Shown in pieces: positions 7,883 through 13,766 of a stretch of DNA of 13,766 bases (within the stretch, counting starts at the first letter, position 1; each line of letters begins with the position of its first letter). The stretch is from contig CAUZSN010000078.1 in NCBI GenBank assembly GCA_963582345.1, positions 1 through 13,766 of the forward strand, written 5' to 3'. This DNA is from CAUZSN01 sp963582345. Its GTDB lineage: Bacteria > Planctomycetota > Planctomycetia > Planctomycetales > Planctomycetaceae. The notes beneath the pieces are model-generated. The model was not told where the DNA came from, did no database searches, and saw nothing but the letters and a program-made list of their open reading frames with translations. The position numbers and the translations under genes were made by a program.

Positions 7883-8860
7883 TCAATGATTGTGCCGTGT
7901 CAATTGATGCGGTTGAACACCAGTGGGCGATCTCTTCCATGGCTCGGCCAAAGGTTGGGCCGATCTCATGTCCGCGTAGCTGTTCCCAAGGGCACCCGTC
8001 AGATTGGAGCCGAAATATCTTTCGTCAATCGAATCTGACGCGCGCTGCCATCGAACGTCGCAAGACAGGCGCGCTCGACTGATCGGCGAATGATTGTCGC
8101 ATGCGCCATGCAGCACGAACAAGCTGAATACAACCAAGTCTCCAGCCTGAAAGTCTTCCGTCAGCAAACGAGTATTTCGGGCGCGCACAAAGGTGAGTAC
8201 GTCATCGGTCGATTTGCTCTGGTAGGCAGCTTGCTGAGCGTCTTTGGGTGATAACTTTACCTTGTCGTCGTCCGATCGCATCGAGTCGATCAAGTCGGTA
8301 AACTTGTTCGAGCCTTCGACGATCATGAGCGGTCCTTCACAGACGTGGATATCGCCCAAAGCCATCCAAACGATGCACACGCGGTTTGCCTTGTAAGCAA
8401 AAAACGGATAGTCGTAGTGCAAACCGGTCGAACATCCAACCGCACCGGGACGTAGCCAAAGGTAATCCTGTGGCCGTGCCGGTTCGCCGAAAACTGCGTC
8501 GACGGTTTTACGAGCTCTTGCCCCATGAGTTACTCGCCTCAAAACGGGTCCTTCGCTGACCGATCGCCAGAAGACGCCCAGATCATTGAACATTTCGCGT
8601 CGCTGACTTTGGCCGGTCACGATCCCGTCGATCGGCGGCGGTTTGATTTCTCCGACCTCCATCAAGCGGCCAAACACTTCGTCACGCGCGGCCAAAACTG
8701 CGTCCTGGTCCAAAACGCCGCGCAAAAAGACGTATCCTTCGTCATCAATCTGACGAGACAATTTGACTCCGTTGCCCAAGTCGTCCGTGCTGTCGCGCAA
8801 GCGACTAACTAACTCAACAGGGACCAATTGATTCTGGACGACACAGTCGTTGAGTGGCAT
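7883..8860 (-). CDS. Phytanoyl-CoA dioxygenase (PhyH) family protein
   Basis: 325 residues from ATG 8858-8860, with GAG about 8 bases upstream. The family comprises cytoplasmic Fe(II)/2-oxoglutarate-dependent oxygenases that hydroxylate varied small molecules. The iron-binding facial triad is visible: His148 and Asp150 in LHYDYPF, and His251 in FVLHGACDN. Arg262 or Arg264 in the following SRARLS is the likely 2-oxoglutarate-binding residue. DEGYVFLRGVL (40-50) is the usual N-terminal strand of the fold, and EGPLMIVEGSN (175-185) the strand before the second half of the core. The substrate cannot be predicted, since bacterial members include secondary-metabolite and osmolyte hydroxylases and many unknowns. 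It stands alone, with 728 bp after it and 396 bp before it. Confidence 0.88.
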   Translation of the reverse strand: MPLNDCVVQNQLVPVELVSRLRDSTDDLGNGVKLSRQIDDEGYVFLRGVLDQDAVLAARDEVFGRLMEVGEIKPPPIDGIVTGQSQRREMFNDLGVFWRSVSEGPVLRRVTHGARARKTVDAVFGEPARPQDYLWLRPGAVGCSTGLHYDYPFFAYKANRVCIVWMALGDIHVCEGPLMIVEGSNKFTDLIDSMRSDDDKVKLSPKDAQQAAYQSKSTDDVLTFVRARNTRLLTEDFQAGDLVVFSLFVLHGACDNHSPISRARLSCDVRWQRASDSIDERYFGSNLTGALGNSYADMRSAQPLAEPWKRSPTGVQPHQLTRHNH

Positions 8861-8960
8861 AGAATTCTCACGTCCAGTTAACTGACAATCATTAGGTGTC
8901 GTGTCATAATTTGATGGTGGAAATGTTCAGCTTTTCCAAAAAATCAGGTGTTCGAGACTT

Positions 8961-8989
8961 GGGTGCCATAGGCGGCTGGTCCGCCCGTG
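8961..8989 (+). repeat. REP-like palindromic unit, left copy
   Basis: A GGGTGC head is followed by a hairpin: nine bases (8967-8975) and nine bases (8981-8989) around the loop CTGGT. Seven positions are Watson-Crick pairs, one is a G-T pair and one a mismatch. The inner GGCGG/CCGCC is perfect. It forms an inverted doublet with the unit at 9012-9040. Its form, a short head plus an imperfect extragenic palindrome paired head-out with a second unit, is that of REP elements. Confidence 0.6.
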
Positions 8990-9011
8990 TCGGGACGTTG
9001 TTTTAAACCAA

Positions 9012-9040
9012 CACTGGTGGGCAAGCCGCGAGTGGCAACC
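9012..9040 (-). repeat. REP-like palindromic unit, right copy (inverted)
   Basis: Reverse-complemented, this unit matches the left copy at 21 of 29 positions without gaps. On its own it folds into a hairpin (9012-9020 with 9026-9034, loop GCAAG) with seven Watson-Crick pairs, one G-T pair and one mismatch. The two units are 22 bp apart and can also pair with each other (24 of 29 positions counting G-T). Confidence 0.6.
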
Positions 9041-9256
9041 GAAACACTGCATTCAGGGAGCTTGAATCCCGGACACCTTCTTTCGAAAAATCTGGGTATA
9101 TTTCCCCAAGGTTAAGATACTGAAAAAACAGGTTCCCTCGCTGCACACGATTATGACGTAGGTTTCTGATAGTCTCAAATGTGATTCGGACCTATTCGGC
9201 AAGATTCCGGTCAATCGCGTGGATCAATGATTTCTTCTAGGACCATGCAGGACGGA

Positions 9257-11164
9257 TCAATTTCCGGAAGAATCTAGCTTGCGGCTGGCTGGTTGGTTTA
9301 AATCTTGCGTATTGTGTGAATGTGCCAAGGTAGAACTCAAAGTGGCCGCAGGTTGATTTATTGCATTCGGAGCGGTTTCATTCACATTCATGTTACTCGA
9401 AGCGTTCAACTCGGTCAGTTGCTTCAGTAAATCGCGGATGATCGATTCGGCCTCGAATTTCTCTTGCATCCAGCGATCGCGTGCTGATCGCCAAGCGGCT
9501 TCTTGTGTATCGAGCTGCTCGGTCTCGTCACGCAGACATTTGTCCCGTTGCCGCAGGCGTTCATCGCGTTCAGCCACCCAGTTGGTTAGTGCTTGCCGTT
9601 CTTCATGGAACTCGTCGCGCTGTTGCTGAAATCGTCCTTGTGATTCGTCCAATTCCTGACGCTGCCGTGTCAGCGTTTCTTGAAGTTGTTGATAATGTTC
9701 GGACAAAGCATGTCGCGCGACTTCGACCCGCTGTTTGGCATCATCACCGCCGGCCGCTTGTGAGAGTTGGGCCCAGGCTTCTTCGACGGCCATTCGAATT
9801 TCCAACGTGTCACGGTGTGTATCTTCCAACTCGGCCCGCAGACGGTCCAAACGAAGGCGTCTCGCTTCCAGATTCTCGGCGTGCAACGCCAGCATGTCCT
9901 GTTGACGGCGACTTTCGGTATGCTGGGCCTGCCGTTCGTGCTCCCAAGTTTCACGATCGGCCACAAACCGGGCCTTGTCCGCCTGAAGCGACTCTTCCGA
10001 TTCGTGTCGAGATCGCATTAGTAGCTCACGCTCGCGTTCCACCGATCGCTCACGTTCTTCCAGCAAGGTTCGGTAGTGCTCAAGTTGATCCAGGCGTAGA
10101 CGGTGCAATGTTTCCGTCTGTGCAAATTGCTGCTGCGTGTTTTGACATTCCAGATTGAACTGCTTTTTAGCGAGACCCAGTTCATGCCGAGTCTTGGCGA
10201 GATGGTCCTGTTGAAAATGGTACCGATTCTCCAAGACTGCGGATTGGTGCTGGAGTTCGCAATGCCGTTCGTCACTTTCTTTTTCGAAAATCTGACGATG
10301 TTCGATAAGCTGACGTTCATGCGATTCTCGCTCGTGGGAAATTTCAGTTCGTTCCGCATCGCGGAGGGTATTCCATTCCTTTTGATCTCGACGTAATTCG
10401 TCACGCTGGTGTCTTAGTTCATCCGTGAAACGTTCTTCGGTCAGCTCTTCACGCAACCGAATTCGGTCGCTCTTCAGTTGGTTCTGAGCATGTTTCAGAC
10501 TCGTTTCATGTTCTTGCTGGTTGCGTTCAATCTGCTCGCACAGTTGTTTTTGTTCCGCCTCGACATCTTTTTGCAACCGTTTCAAGGCGGAGCGATCCTC
10601 GTCGAGTTCGCATTCCAGATTTTTCTTCAGTCGTGTCCGTTCTTGGGTCAATTCATCCCGGGACTGAATTAGTACTTGCTCTTGTTCCTGAAATTCCGCT
10701 TCAAGTTTTTCACAAGCTGCGAACCGTTCGTCTGACGCGGTTTCGCGAGTTTGAAGCTGCACCTCACGTTCCTGAACTTCCAATTCGAGCTGACGCATCC
10801 ACAGTCGAACGTTGCGGCGTTCCTGGTCTAACAGCGTCAATTGCTCGTTCAGATTCTGTTTACGGCGATTGAGTTCAGAAAACTGCGAGCGCACATTCTC
10901 AGCAATCCGACTTGCCTGCAGCAACAATTCACCCTCGTTGCCGGTCAGACCATTGAACGACGGCTGTGACATCTCGTTGATAGCGCTGGCTGAGATGTCA
11001 TCGCACGGAGTCTGGTGGGAACTATCGGCCAATGACGGTTGGGTGTGAGCGTTGTCAATTCGTACAATCGCATCATTTTGTGGTTGCTGATCCGACTCTG
11101 ACGGCTTTGCAATGGAATTTGTCGTCGATGCAAGATGGGACTTAGCTTGAACATCCTCGCTCAT
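9257..11164 (-). CDS. Long coiled-coil protein of unknown function
   Basis: 635 residues from ATG 11162-11164, with an AAAGGA site 8 bases upstream. I recognise no enzyme or named family. Residues ~1-75 are polar and probably disordered (rich in S, N, Q, D). Residues ~78-585 are almost unbroken charged heptads rich in E, R, Q and L, with few prolines or glycines, as in a long rod-like coiled coil. The last ~50 residues are a low-complexity N/A/S/T tail. There is no signal peptide or membrane segment, so it is likely cytoplasmic. Seven cysteines are present, six of them spread singly along the coil (e.g. AACEKL, LECELD, QLCEQI, RHCELQ, LECQNT, DKCLRD). It lies 93 bp downstream of trxA on the same strand and is probably co-transcribed. 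A structural or scaffold role is possible, but this is inference. Confidence 0.85.
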   Translation of the reverse strand: MSEDVQAKSHLASTTNSIAKPSESDQQPQNDAIVRIDNAHTQPSLADSSHQTPCDDISASAINEMSQPSFNGLTGNEGELLLQASRIAENVRSQFSELNRRKQNLNEQLTLLDQERRNVRLWMRQLELEVQEREVQLQTRETASDERFAACEKLEAEFQEQEQVLIQSRDELTQERTRLKKNLECELDEDRSALKRLQKDVEAEQKQLCEQIERNQQEHETSLKHAQNQLKSDRIRLREELTEERFTDELRHQRDELRRDQKEWNTLRDAERTEISHERESHERQLIEHRQIFEKESDERHCELQHQSAVLENRYHFQQDHLAKTRHELGLAKKQFNLECQNTQQQFAQTETLHRLRLDQLEHYRTLLEERERSVERERELLMRSRHESEESLQADKARFVADRETWEHERQAQHTESRRQQDMLALHAENLEARRLRLDRLRAELEDTHRDTLEIRMAVEEAWAQLSQAAGGDDAKQRVEVARHALSEHYQQLQETLTRQRQELDESQGRFQQQRDEFHEERQALTNWVAERDERLRQRDKCLRDETEQLDTQEAAWRSARDRWMQEKFEAESIIRDLLKQLTELNASSNMNVNETAPNAINQPAATLSSTLAHSHNTQDLNQPASRKLDSSGN

Positions 11165-11257
11165 GGGGGGATTCCTTTCCCTCAGCGAGTTGACAGGTCA
11201 GTTTGTTCTCAGTCAGGAAATCGTTAGACGCAAGATAGTGGTGCGGCATACGTCCAA

Positions 11258-11587
11258 TTACGATAAGTGGCTCTCTAGTGTCTCGGAAAACTTCTCTTTG
11301 GAGTTAACTCCAACCAACTTGTCGACCACTTCACCGCCTTTAAACAACAGGACCGTCGGGATAGCGCTGATTTGATGATTAGTAGCGATCTGCGTGTTTT
11401 CGTCAGTGTTCACTTTTCCGATTCGAACCCTTCCCTCATATTCATCTGCAAGCTCTTCGATGATCGGCGTAATCGCTTTACACGGCCCGCACCATGGTGC
11501 CCAAAAATCGACGAGTACGGGCTCGCTGCTTTCAAGTACGTCCGACTGAAAACTTGAATCGGTGAATTCCAAAACTTTTCCAGCCAT
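11258..11587 (-). CDS. trxA: Thioredoxin
   Basis: 109 residues from ATG 11585-11587, with AAAGGA about 9 bases upstream, ending in TAA. This is a standard-length single-domain cytoplasmic thioredoxin: redox site WCGPC with Cys33 and Cys36, the buried Asp27 in VDFWAPW, cis-Pro77 in SAIPT, and the glycine pair in FKGGE. It reduces protein disulfides using electrons from thioredoxin reductase (not in the window). It has its own consensus promoter and is the first gene of a likely two-gene unit with the coiled-coil protein. Among the thioredoxin-fold proteins the length, lack of a signal peptide and CGPC motif point to TrxA rather than TlpA or DsbE types. Confidence 0.97.
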   Translation of the reverse strand: MAGKVLEFTDSSFQSDVLESSEPVLVDFWAPWCGPCKAITPIIEELADEYEGRVRIGKVNTDENTQIATNHQISAIPTVLLFKGGEVVDKLVGVNSKEKFSETLESHLS

Positions 11588-11624
11588 TACGTCCGTTCCT
11601 TTCGAGATTTTCTAACAATCAGAA

Positions 11625-11670
11625 GCATCACCACGCCGTCCTGAAAAGGCAACTATGTGCACAGTGATGC
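11625..11670 (-). promoter_or_regulatory. Inverted repeat at the trxA transcription start
   Basis: On the - strand the 12-base arms at 11670-11659 and 11636-11625 pair over their full length (9 Watson-Crick and 3 G-T pairs) around a 22-base loop. The outer seven bases, GCATCAC/GTGATGC, pair perfectly. The predicted start of transcription (~11666) falls inside the first arm, so this could be a DNA operator or, if transcription starts slightly earlier, a 5' mRNA stem-loop. Confidence 0.5.
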
Positions 11671-11672
11671 GG

Positions 11673-11700
11673 ATTATAGAAAAATGGCAACGGCTGTCAA
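11673..11700 (-). promoter_or_regulatory. Consensus sigma-70 promoter for trxA
   Basis: Reading the - strand, TTGACA (11700-11695), a 16-bp spacer and TATAAT (11678-11673) match both housekeeping hexamers exactly. Transcription should start near 11666, giving a leader of ~79 nt before the trxA ATG. It lies in the 136-bp gap after purF, so trxA need not depend on purF transcription. Confidence 0.85.
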
Positions 11701-11723
11701 CATTCTCGGGAGATGGAGGATAT

Positions 11724-13316
11724 TCATGAGATGACTGCCTTCGGTGCGGGGCGTCCGTCATAGGTGCGGCCGATTTGATCGTCACCGTTTTTGAAGTTGT
11801 CAAATGCGATCTCGTAAAGCCTTTGACCAGCAGGAGTCGGGTAGTTGGCGTCGATGCAGGCCTGACATAGTGCATTGGACTGCATTCCAATGCAGCGGGC
11901 AATAGCGTCGAGCGGAAGGTAACGCAGACTGTCGGCTCCCAACTTACGGGCCATCTGATCCTCAATTTCCGGTGTCAGGTTCGGTGAGTCCAGGAATTTT
12001 GGAGCGAATAATTCTTTAACCGTTGACATATCGATTCCGTAAAAGCACGGAGCGATGATCGGCGGGCAAGCGACTCGGACGTGCACTTCCCGGGCTCGTC
12101 CGCGTTCCCGCAATTGGAAGATCAACGCTTTCATTGTTGTCGAGCGGACGATGGTATCTTCTACCAACAGCACGCGCTTTCCCTCCATTACTTGCGGCAG
12201 AGGCGTGTATTTTGCTCTTGCCTTGTCCGCTCGGTTGGCTCCTTCAATAAATGTCCTGCCGACGTAGCGATTACGGATCAAGCCTTCCAATGCCGGGACA
12301 TTCAACTGGAAGGCCATACTGTCGGCCGCGGCTTTCGCCGTGTCCGGGACAGGCACGACAATCGTGTCCTTGTCGATCACGATCCGCTCCTGGTTGGCAA
12401 GTTCCTCACCCAGCGCTTTGCGCGTCATGTAGACACTCTTGTCATCCAAGGTGCTGGCAACATTGGCGAAATAAATCCATTCGAAGAAGCAATGGGCACG
12501 AGCAGGCTTCGCAACGAACTGTTTGATCTCCAAATTTCCATTCTGGATAATGACTGCGCAGCCTGGCGGAAGACTCTTAATCTTTGATTCGTGAAAGCCT
12601 ATGTTCGACAAGGCGACACTTTCGCTAGCGGCGGCAAACAGTGGACCTTCCTGTGCATAGCACAGCGGTCGGATACCCAATGGGTCACGAGCAACAAACA
12701 TGTCGCCAAGAGCGTTGATAAAGGCGATGTTGTAAGCGCCGTCCAGACGTTCACTCAAGGCCGTCAGCACGTCGAGCAAATCGGGCTGCATGCCTTCTCG
12801 CAGCTCCTGGCTGATCAGATGCATCAGGATTTCCGTGTCGGTCTCACGTGCCAAATGAAAATCGGATTGCGACAAAATTTCATCATGAAGTTCTGGATAG
12901 TTGGCCAGTTGGCCATTGAAAGCGAAGCTGAACCATTTGGACTTTTCAATGTGATGGCGTTCAAACGGTTGAGCGTAGCTGCGATCATCTTTACCGCAGG
13001 TCGCGTACCGGACGTGTCCGATTGCGGCCGGACCGGCGTACTCCCGCATCAGCTTTTCGAATTCCTTCTCATGATTAAGGTGGAAGACCTCACTGACCGT
13101 GCCGACATTTTTAACGGTGTCGACAAGCTGTTTGCGATTGATGTTGTACGAAGTCATTCCGGCCGCTAGTTGGCCACGGTTTTGGATGTCCAGCAGAAGA
13201 CGCGGAATCAGCCGCGAGGTTTCGCCCAAACCTTCTGGGGGTTCCAATGGACTAGTTTGGCCATTCGGCAAGCGATATACGGCGGCGATGCCACATTCGT
13301 GAAACAATTCGGACAT
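11724..13316 (-). CDS. purF: Amidophosphoribosyltransferase (PurF family)
   Basis: The enzyme makes phosphoribosylamine from PRPP and glutamine, the first step of purine synthesis. I start it at ATG 13314-13316 (530 residues), so a 7-residue propeptide precedes the nucleophile Cys8 (HE-CGIAAVY). An in-frame GTG at 13392-13394 would add 26 residues and lies only ~11 nt from the predicted transcription start. The class II glutaminase has HVRYAT (101-106), FNGQLAN (133-139) and Asp160 in TDTE. The phosphoribosyltransferase domain has VPDTAKAAA (323-331), RNRYVGRTFI (348-357) and the PRPP loop VEDTIVRSTT (385-394). Cys276, Cys424, Cys484 and Cys487 (ALCQACID) match the 4Fe-4S ligands of Bacillus-type PurF. 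Oddities: NRGQLAAG where PurF usually has HRGQESAG, and ED/RST where it has DD/RGT. It is divergent from proB. Confidence 0.9.
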   Translation of the reverse strand: MSELFHECGIAAVYRLPNGQTSPLEPPEGLGETSRLIPRLLLDIQNRGQLAAGMTSYNINRKQLVDTVKNVGTVSEVFHLNHEKEFEKLMREYAGPAAIGHVRYATCGKDDRSYAQPFERHHIEKSKWFSFAFNGQLANYPELHDEILSQSDFHLARETDTEILMHLISQELREGMQPDLLDVLTALSERLDGAYNIAFINALGDMFVARDPLGIRPLCYAQEGPLFAAASESVALSNIGFHESKIKSLPPGCAVIIQNGNLEIKQFVAKPARAHCFFEWIYFANVASTLDDKSVYMTRKALGEELANQERIVIDKDTIVVPVPDTAKAAADSMAFQLNVPALEGLIRNRYVGRTFIEGANRADKARAKYTPLPQVMEGKRVLLVEDTIVRSTTMKALIFQLRERGRAREVHVRVACPPIIAPCFYGIDMSTVKELFAPKFLDSPNLTPEIEDQMARKLGADSLRYLPLDAIARCIGMQSNALCQACIDANYPTPAGQRLYEIAFDNFKNGDDQIGRTYDGRPAPKAVIS

Positions 13317-13401
13317 GTAAGGCTTCTTCGCAATTAAAGACCTAACAGGAACCTCGGACACCAGTGTCGCTAATTTGCCGTCTACCCGTGACACAACACA
13401 C

Positions 13402-13439
13402 TGGTCAACTCATCATAGCATTAGACGACATTTTGACCA
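13402..13439. promoter_or_regulatory. Inverted repeat in the purF/proB divide, candidate operator
   Basis: TGGTCAA (13402-13408) and TTGACCA (13433-13439) are perfect 7-bp inverted repeats, 31 bp centre to centre (about three helical turns). They flank the candidate purF -10 and overlap both candidate -35 elements. This placement suits a regulator binding site, though the repeats may only reflect the promoter hexamers. Confidence 0.35.
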
Positions 13440-13440
13440 A
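13412..13440 (-). promoter_or_regulatory. Candidate extended -10 promoter for purF
   Basis: On the - strand TTGGTC (13440-13435) is followed by a 17-bp spacer ending TGC and then TATGAT (13417-13412). The -10 matches five of six bases and carries the TG extension, which offsets the weaker -35. Transcription would start near 13405, ~89 nt before the chosen purF ATG. Confidence 0.6.
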
Positions 13441-13460
13441 CTGAATCAACAACTTCAAAT
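13433..13460 (+). promoter_or_regulatory. Candidate promoter for proB
   Basis: TTGACC (13433-13438; five of six matches), a 16-bp spacer and TCAAAT (13455-13460; four of six) would start transcription near 13467, ~50 nt before proB. Its -35 overlaps that of purF on the other strand, giving back-to-back promoters. The -10 is weak. Confidence 0.4.
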
Positions 13461-13518
13461 CGACATGAACAACCGAATAACCTTTCCTACCAGGCTAGAA
13501 TTGTTTACATAAGAACAT

Positions 13519-13766
13519 ATGGATGAGATCAAGAATCTAGTGCGACGTGAAGTGATTGAAACGGCTCGGACTTTGGTGATCAAGGTCGGGACGAATGTCC
13601 TATCGAACCAGGACGATTCGCTCGACGGCGACTGTATTGTCTCGCTGACCAAACAGATACAACGAGTGCTGCAAACGGGTCGGAAGGTCGTGGTAGTTTC
13701 CAGCGGCGCTATCGGTGCAGGGATGGACTTGTTGGGTGTCAATCGTCGTCCGGACGACCTTCCGCA
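13519..13766 (+). CDS. proB: Glutamate 5-kinase, N-terminal part (runs off the window)
   Basis: ATG at 13519-13521 opens a frame that continues to the window edge (82 codons seen). ProB phosphorylates glutamate with ATP, the first step of proline synthesis, in the cytoplasm. The visible part is the start of the amino-acid-kinase fold: LVIKVGTNVLS (phosphate-binding strand and turn), DSLDGDCIVSLTKQI, then GRKVVVVSSGAIGAGMDLLG, the hallmark glutamate 5-kinase loop, followed by RRPDD. About 20 residues precede the first strand, a little longer than in E. coli. No clear Shine-Dalgarno is seen. The right end is cut by the window, so a C-terminal PUA domain cannot be judged. Confidence 0.93.
   Translation, partial: MDEIKNLVRREVIETARTLVIKVGTNVLSNQDDSLDGDCIVSLTKQIQRVLQTGRKVVVVSSGAIGAGMDLLGVNRRPDDLP

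Larger units (their letters stand above)
8861..9256. other. 396-bp gap upstream of the dioxygenase gene
   Basis: No gene is seen. It contains a perfect 10-bp palindrome CAGTTAACTG at 8875-8884, 14 bp upstream of the dioxygenase ATG, and the REP-like inverted doublet at 8961-9040. It must also hold the dioxygenase promoter; no good sigma-70 match was found. No typical U-tailed terminator lies just after the coiled-coil gene's stop. The doublet is followed on the - strand by a T6 run about 15 bases later (8940-8945). Confidence 0.55.

Noticed and set aside
9481..10158. 225-residue + strand ORF opposite the coiled-coil gene
   Set aside because: It is antisense to a clear coiled-coil frame; its Pro/Arg-rich, Val/His-rich composition is what the complement of E/Q/R-rich heptads gives.
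12591..13169. 192-residue + strand ORF opposite purF
   Set aside because: It lies antisense within the conserved PurF glutaminase domain and has no family motif of its own.

Overview
The window looks like chromosomal housekeeping DNA from a planctomycete, most likely a member of the Pirellulaceae. I infer this from four things: the style of the Obg, PurF and Lnt proteins, the scattering of genes that sit in operons in other bacteria, the mostly weak Shine-Dalgarno sites with wide gaps between co-directional genes, and a REP-like palindrome that resembles intergenic repeats I recall from Pirellulaceae. This is inference from sequence style; no rRNA or other marker is present.

Layout. The left edge (2-947, + strand) carries the C-terminal part of a xylose-isomerase-like TIM-barrel protein, overlapped at its end by a small unknown ORF. 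From 1198 to 13316 every gene lies on the - strand. In genomic order these are obg (ribosome-associated GTPase), lnt (apolipoprotein N-acyltransferase), moeA (molybdenum insertion), pabA/trpG (glutaminase subunit), tadA (tRNA A34 deaminase), a 728-bp gene-free stretch, a phytanoyl-CoA-dioxygenase-family oxygenase, a 396-bp gap holding a REP-like inverted doublet, a 635-residue coiled-coil protein with several cysteines, trxA (thioredoxin) and purF (amidophosphoribosyltransferase). At the right edge proB (glutamate 5-kinase) starts on the + strand, divergent from purF, and runs off the window.

How the genes relate. They do not form one pathway: translation and ribosome assembly (tadA, obg), envelope lipoprotein maturation (lnt), cofactor synthesis (moeA, pabA), purine and proline synthesis (purF, proB), and redox (trxA). 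The best-supported transcription unit is trxA plus the coiled-coil gene, 93 bp apart, behind a promoter whose two hexamers match the sigma-70 consensus exactly. The purF/proB divide holds back-to-back candidate promoters whose -35 elements overlap, inside a perfect 7-bp inverted repeat.

I found no defence island, CRISPR array, prophage, transposase or tRNA/rRNA gene. The signals most worth a second look are the REP-like doublet (8961-9040), the cysteine-bearing coiled-coil protein paired with thioredoxin, the inverted repeat at the trxA transcription start, the purF/proB control region, and altered conserved motifs in PurF and Obg.
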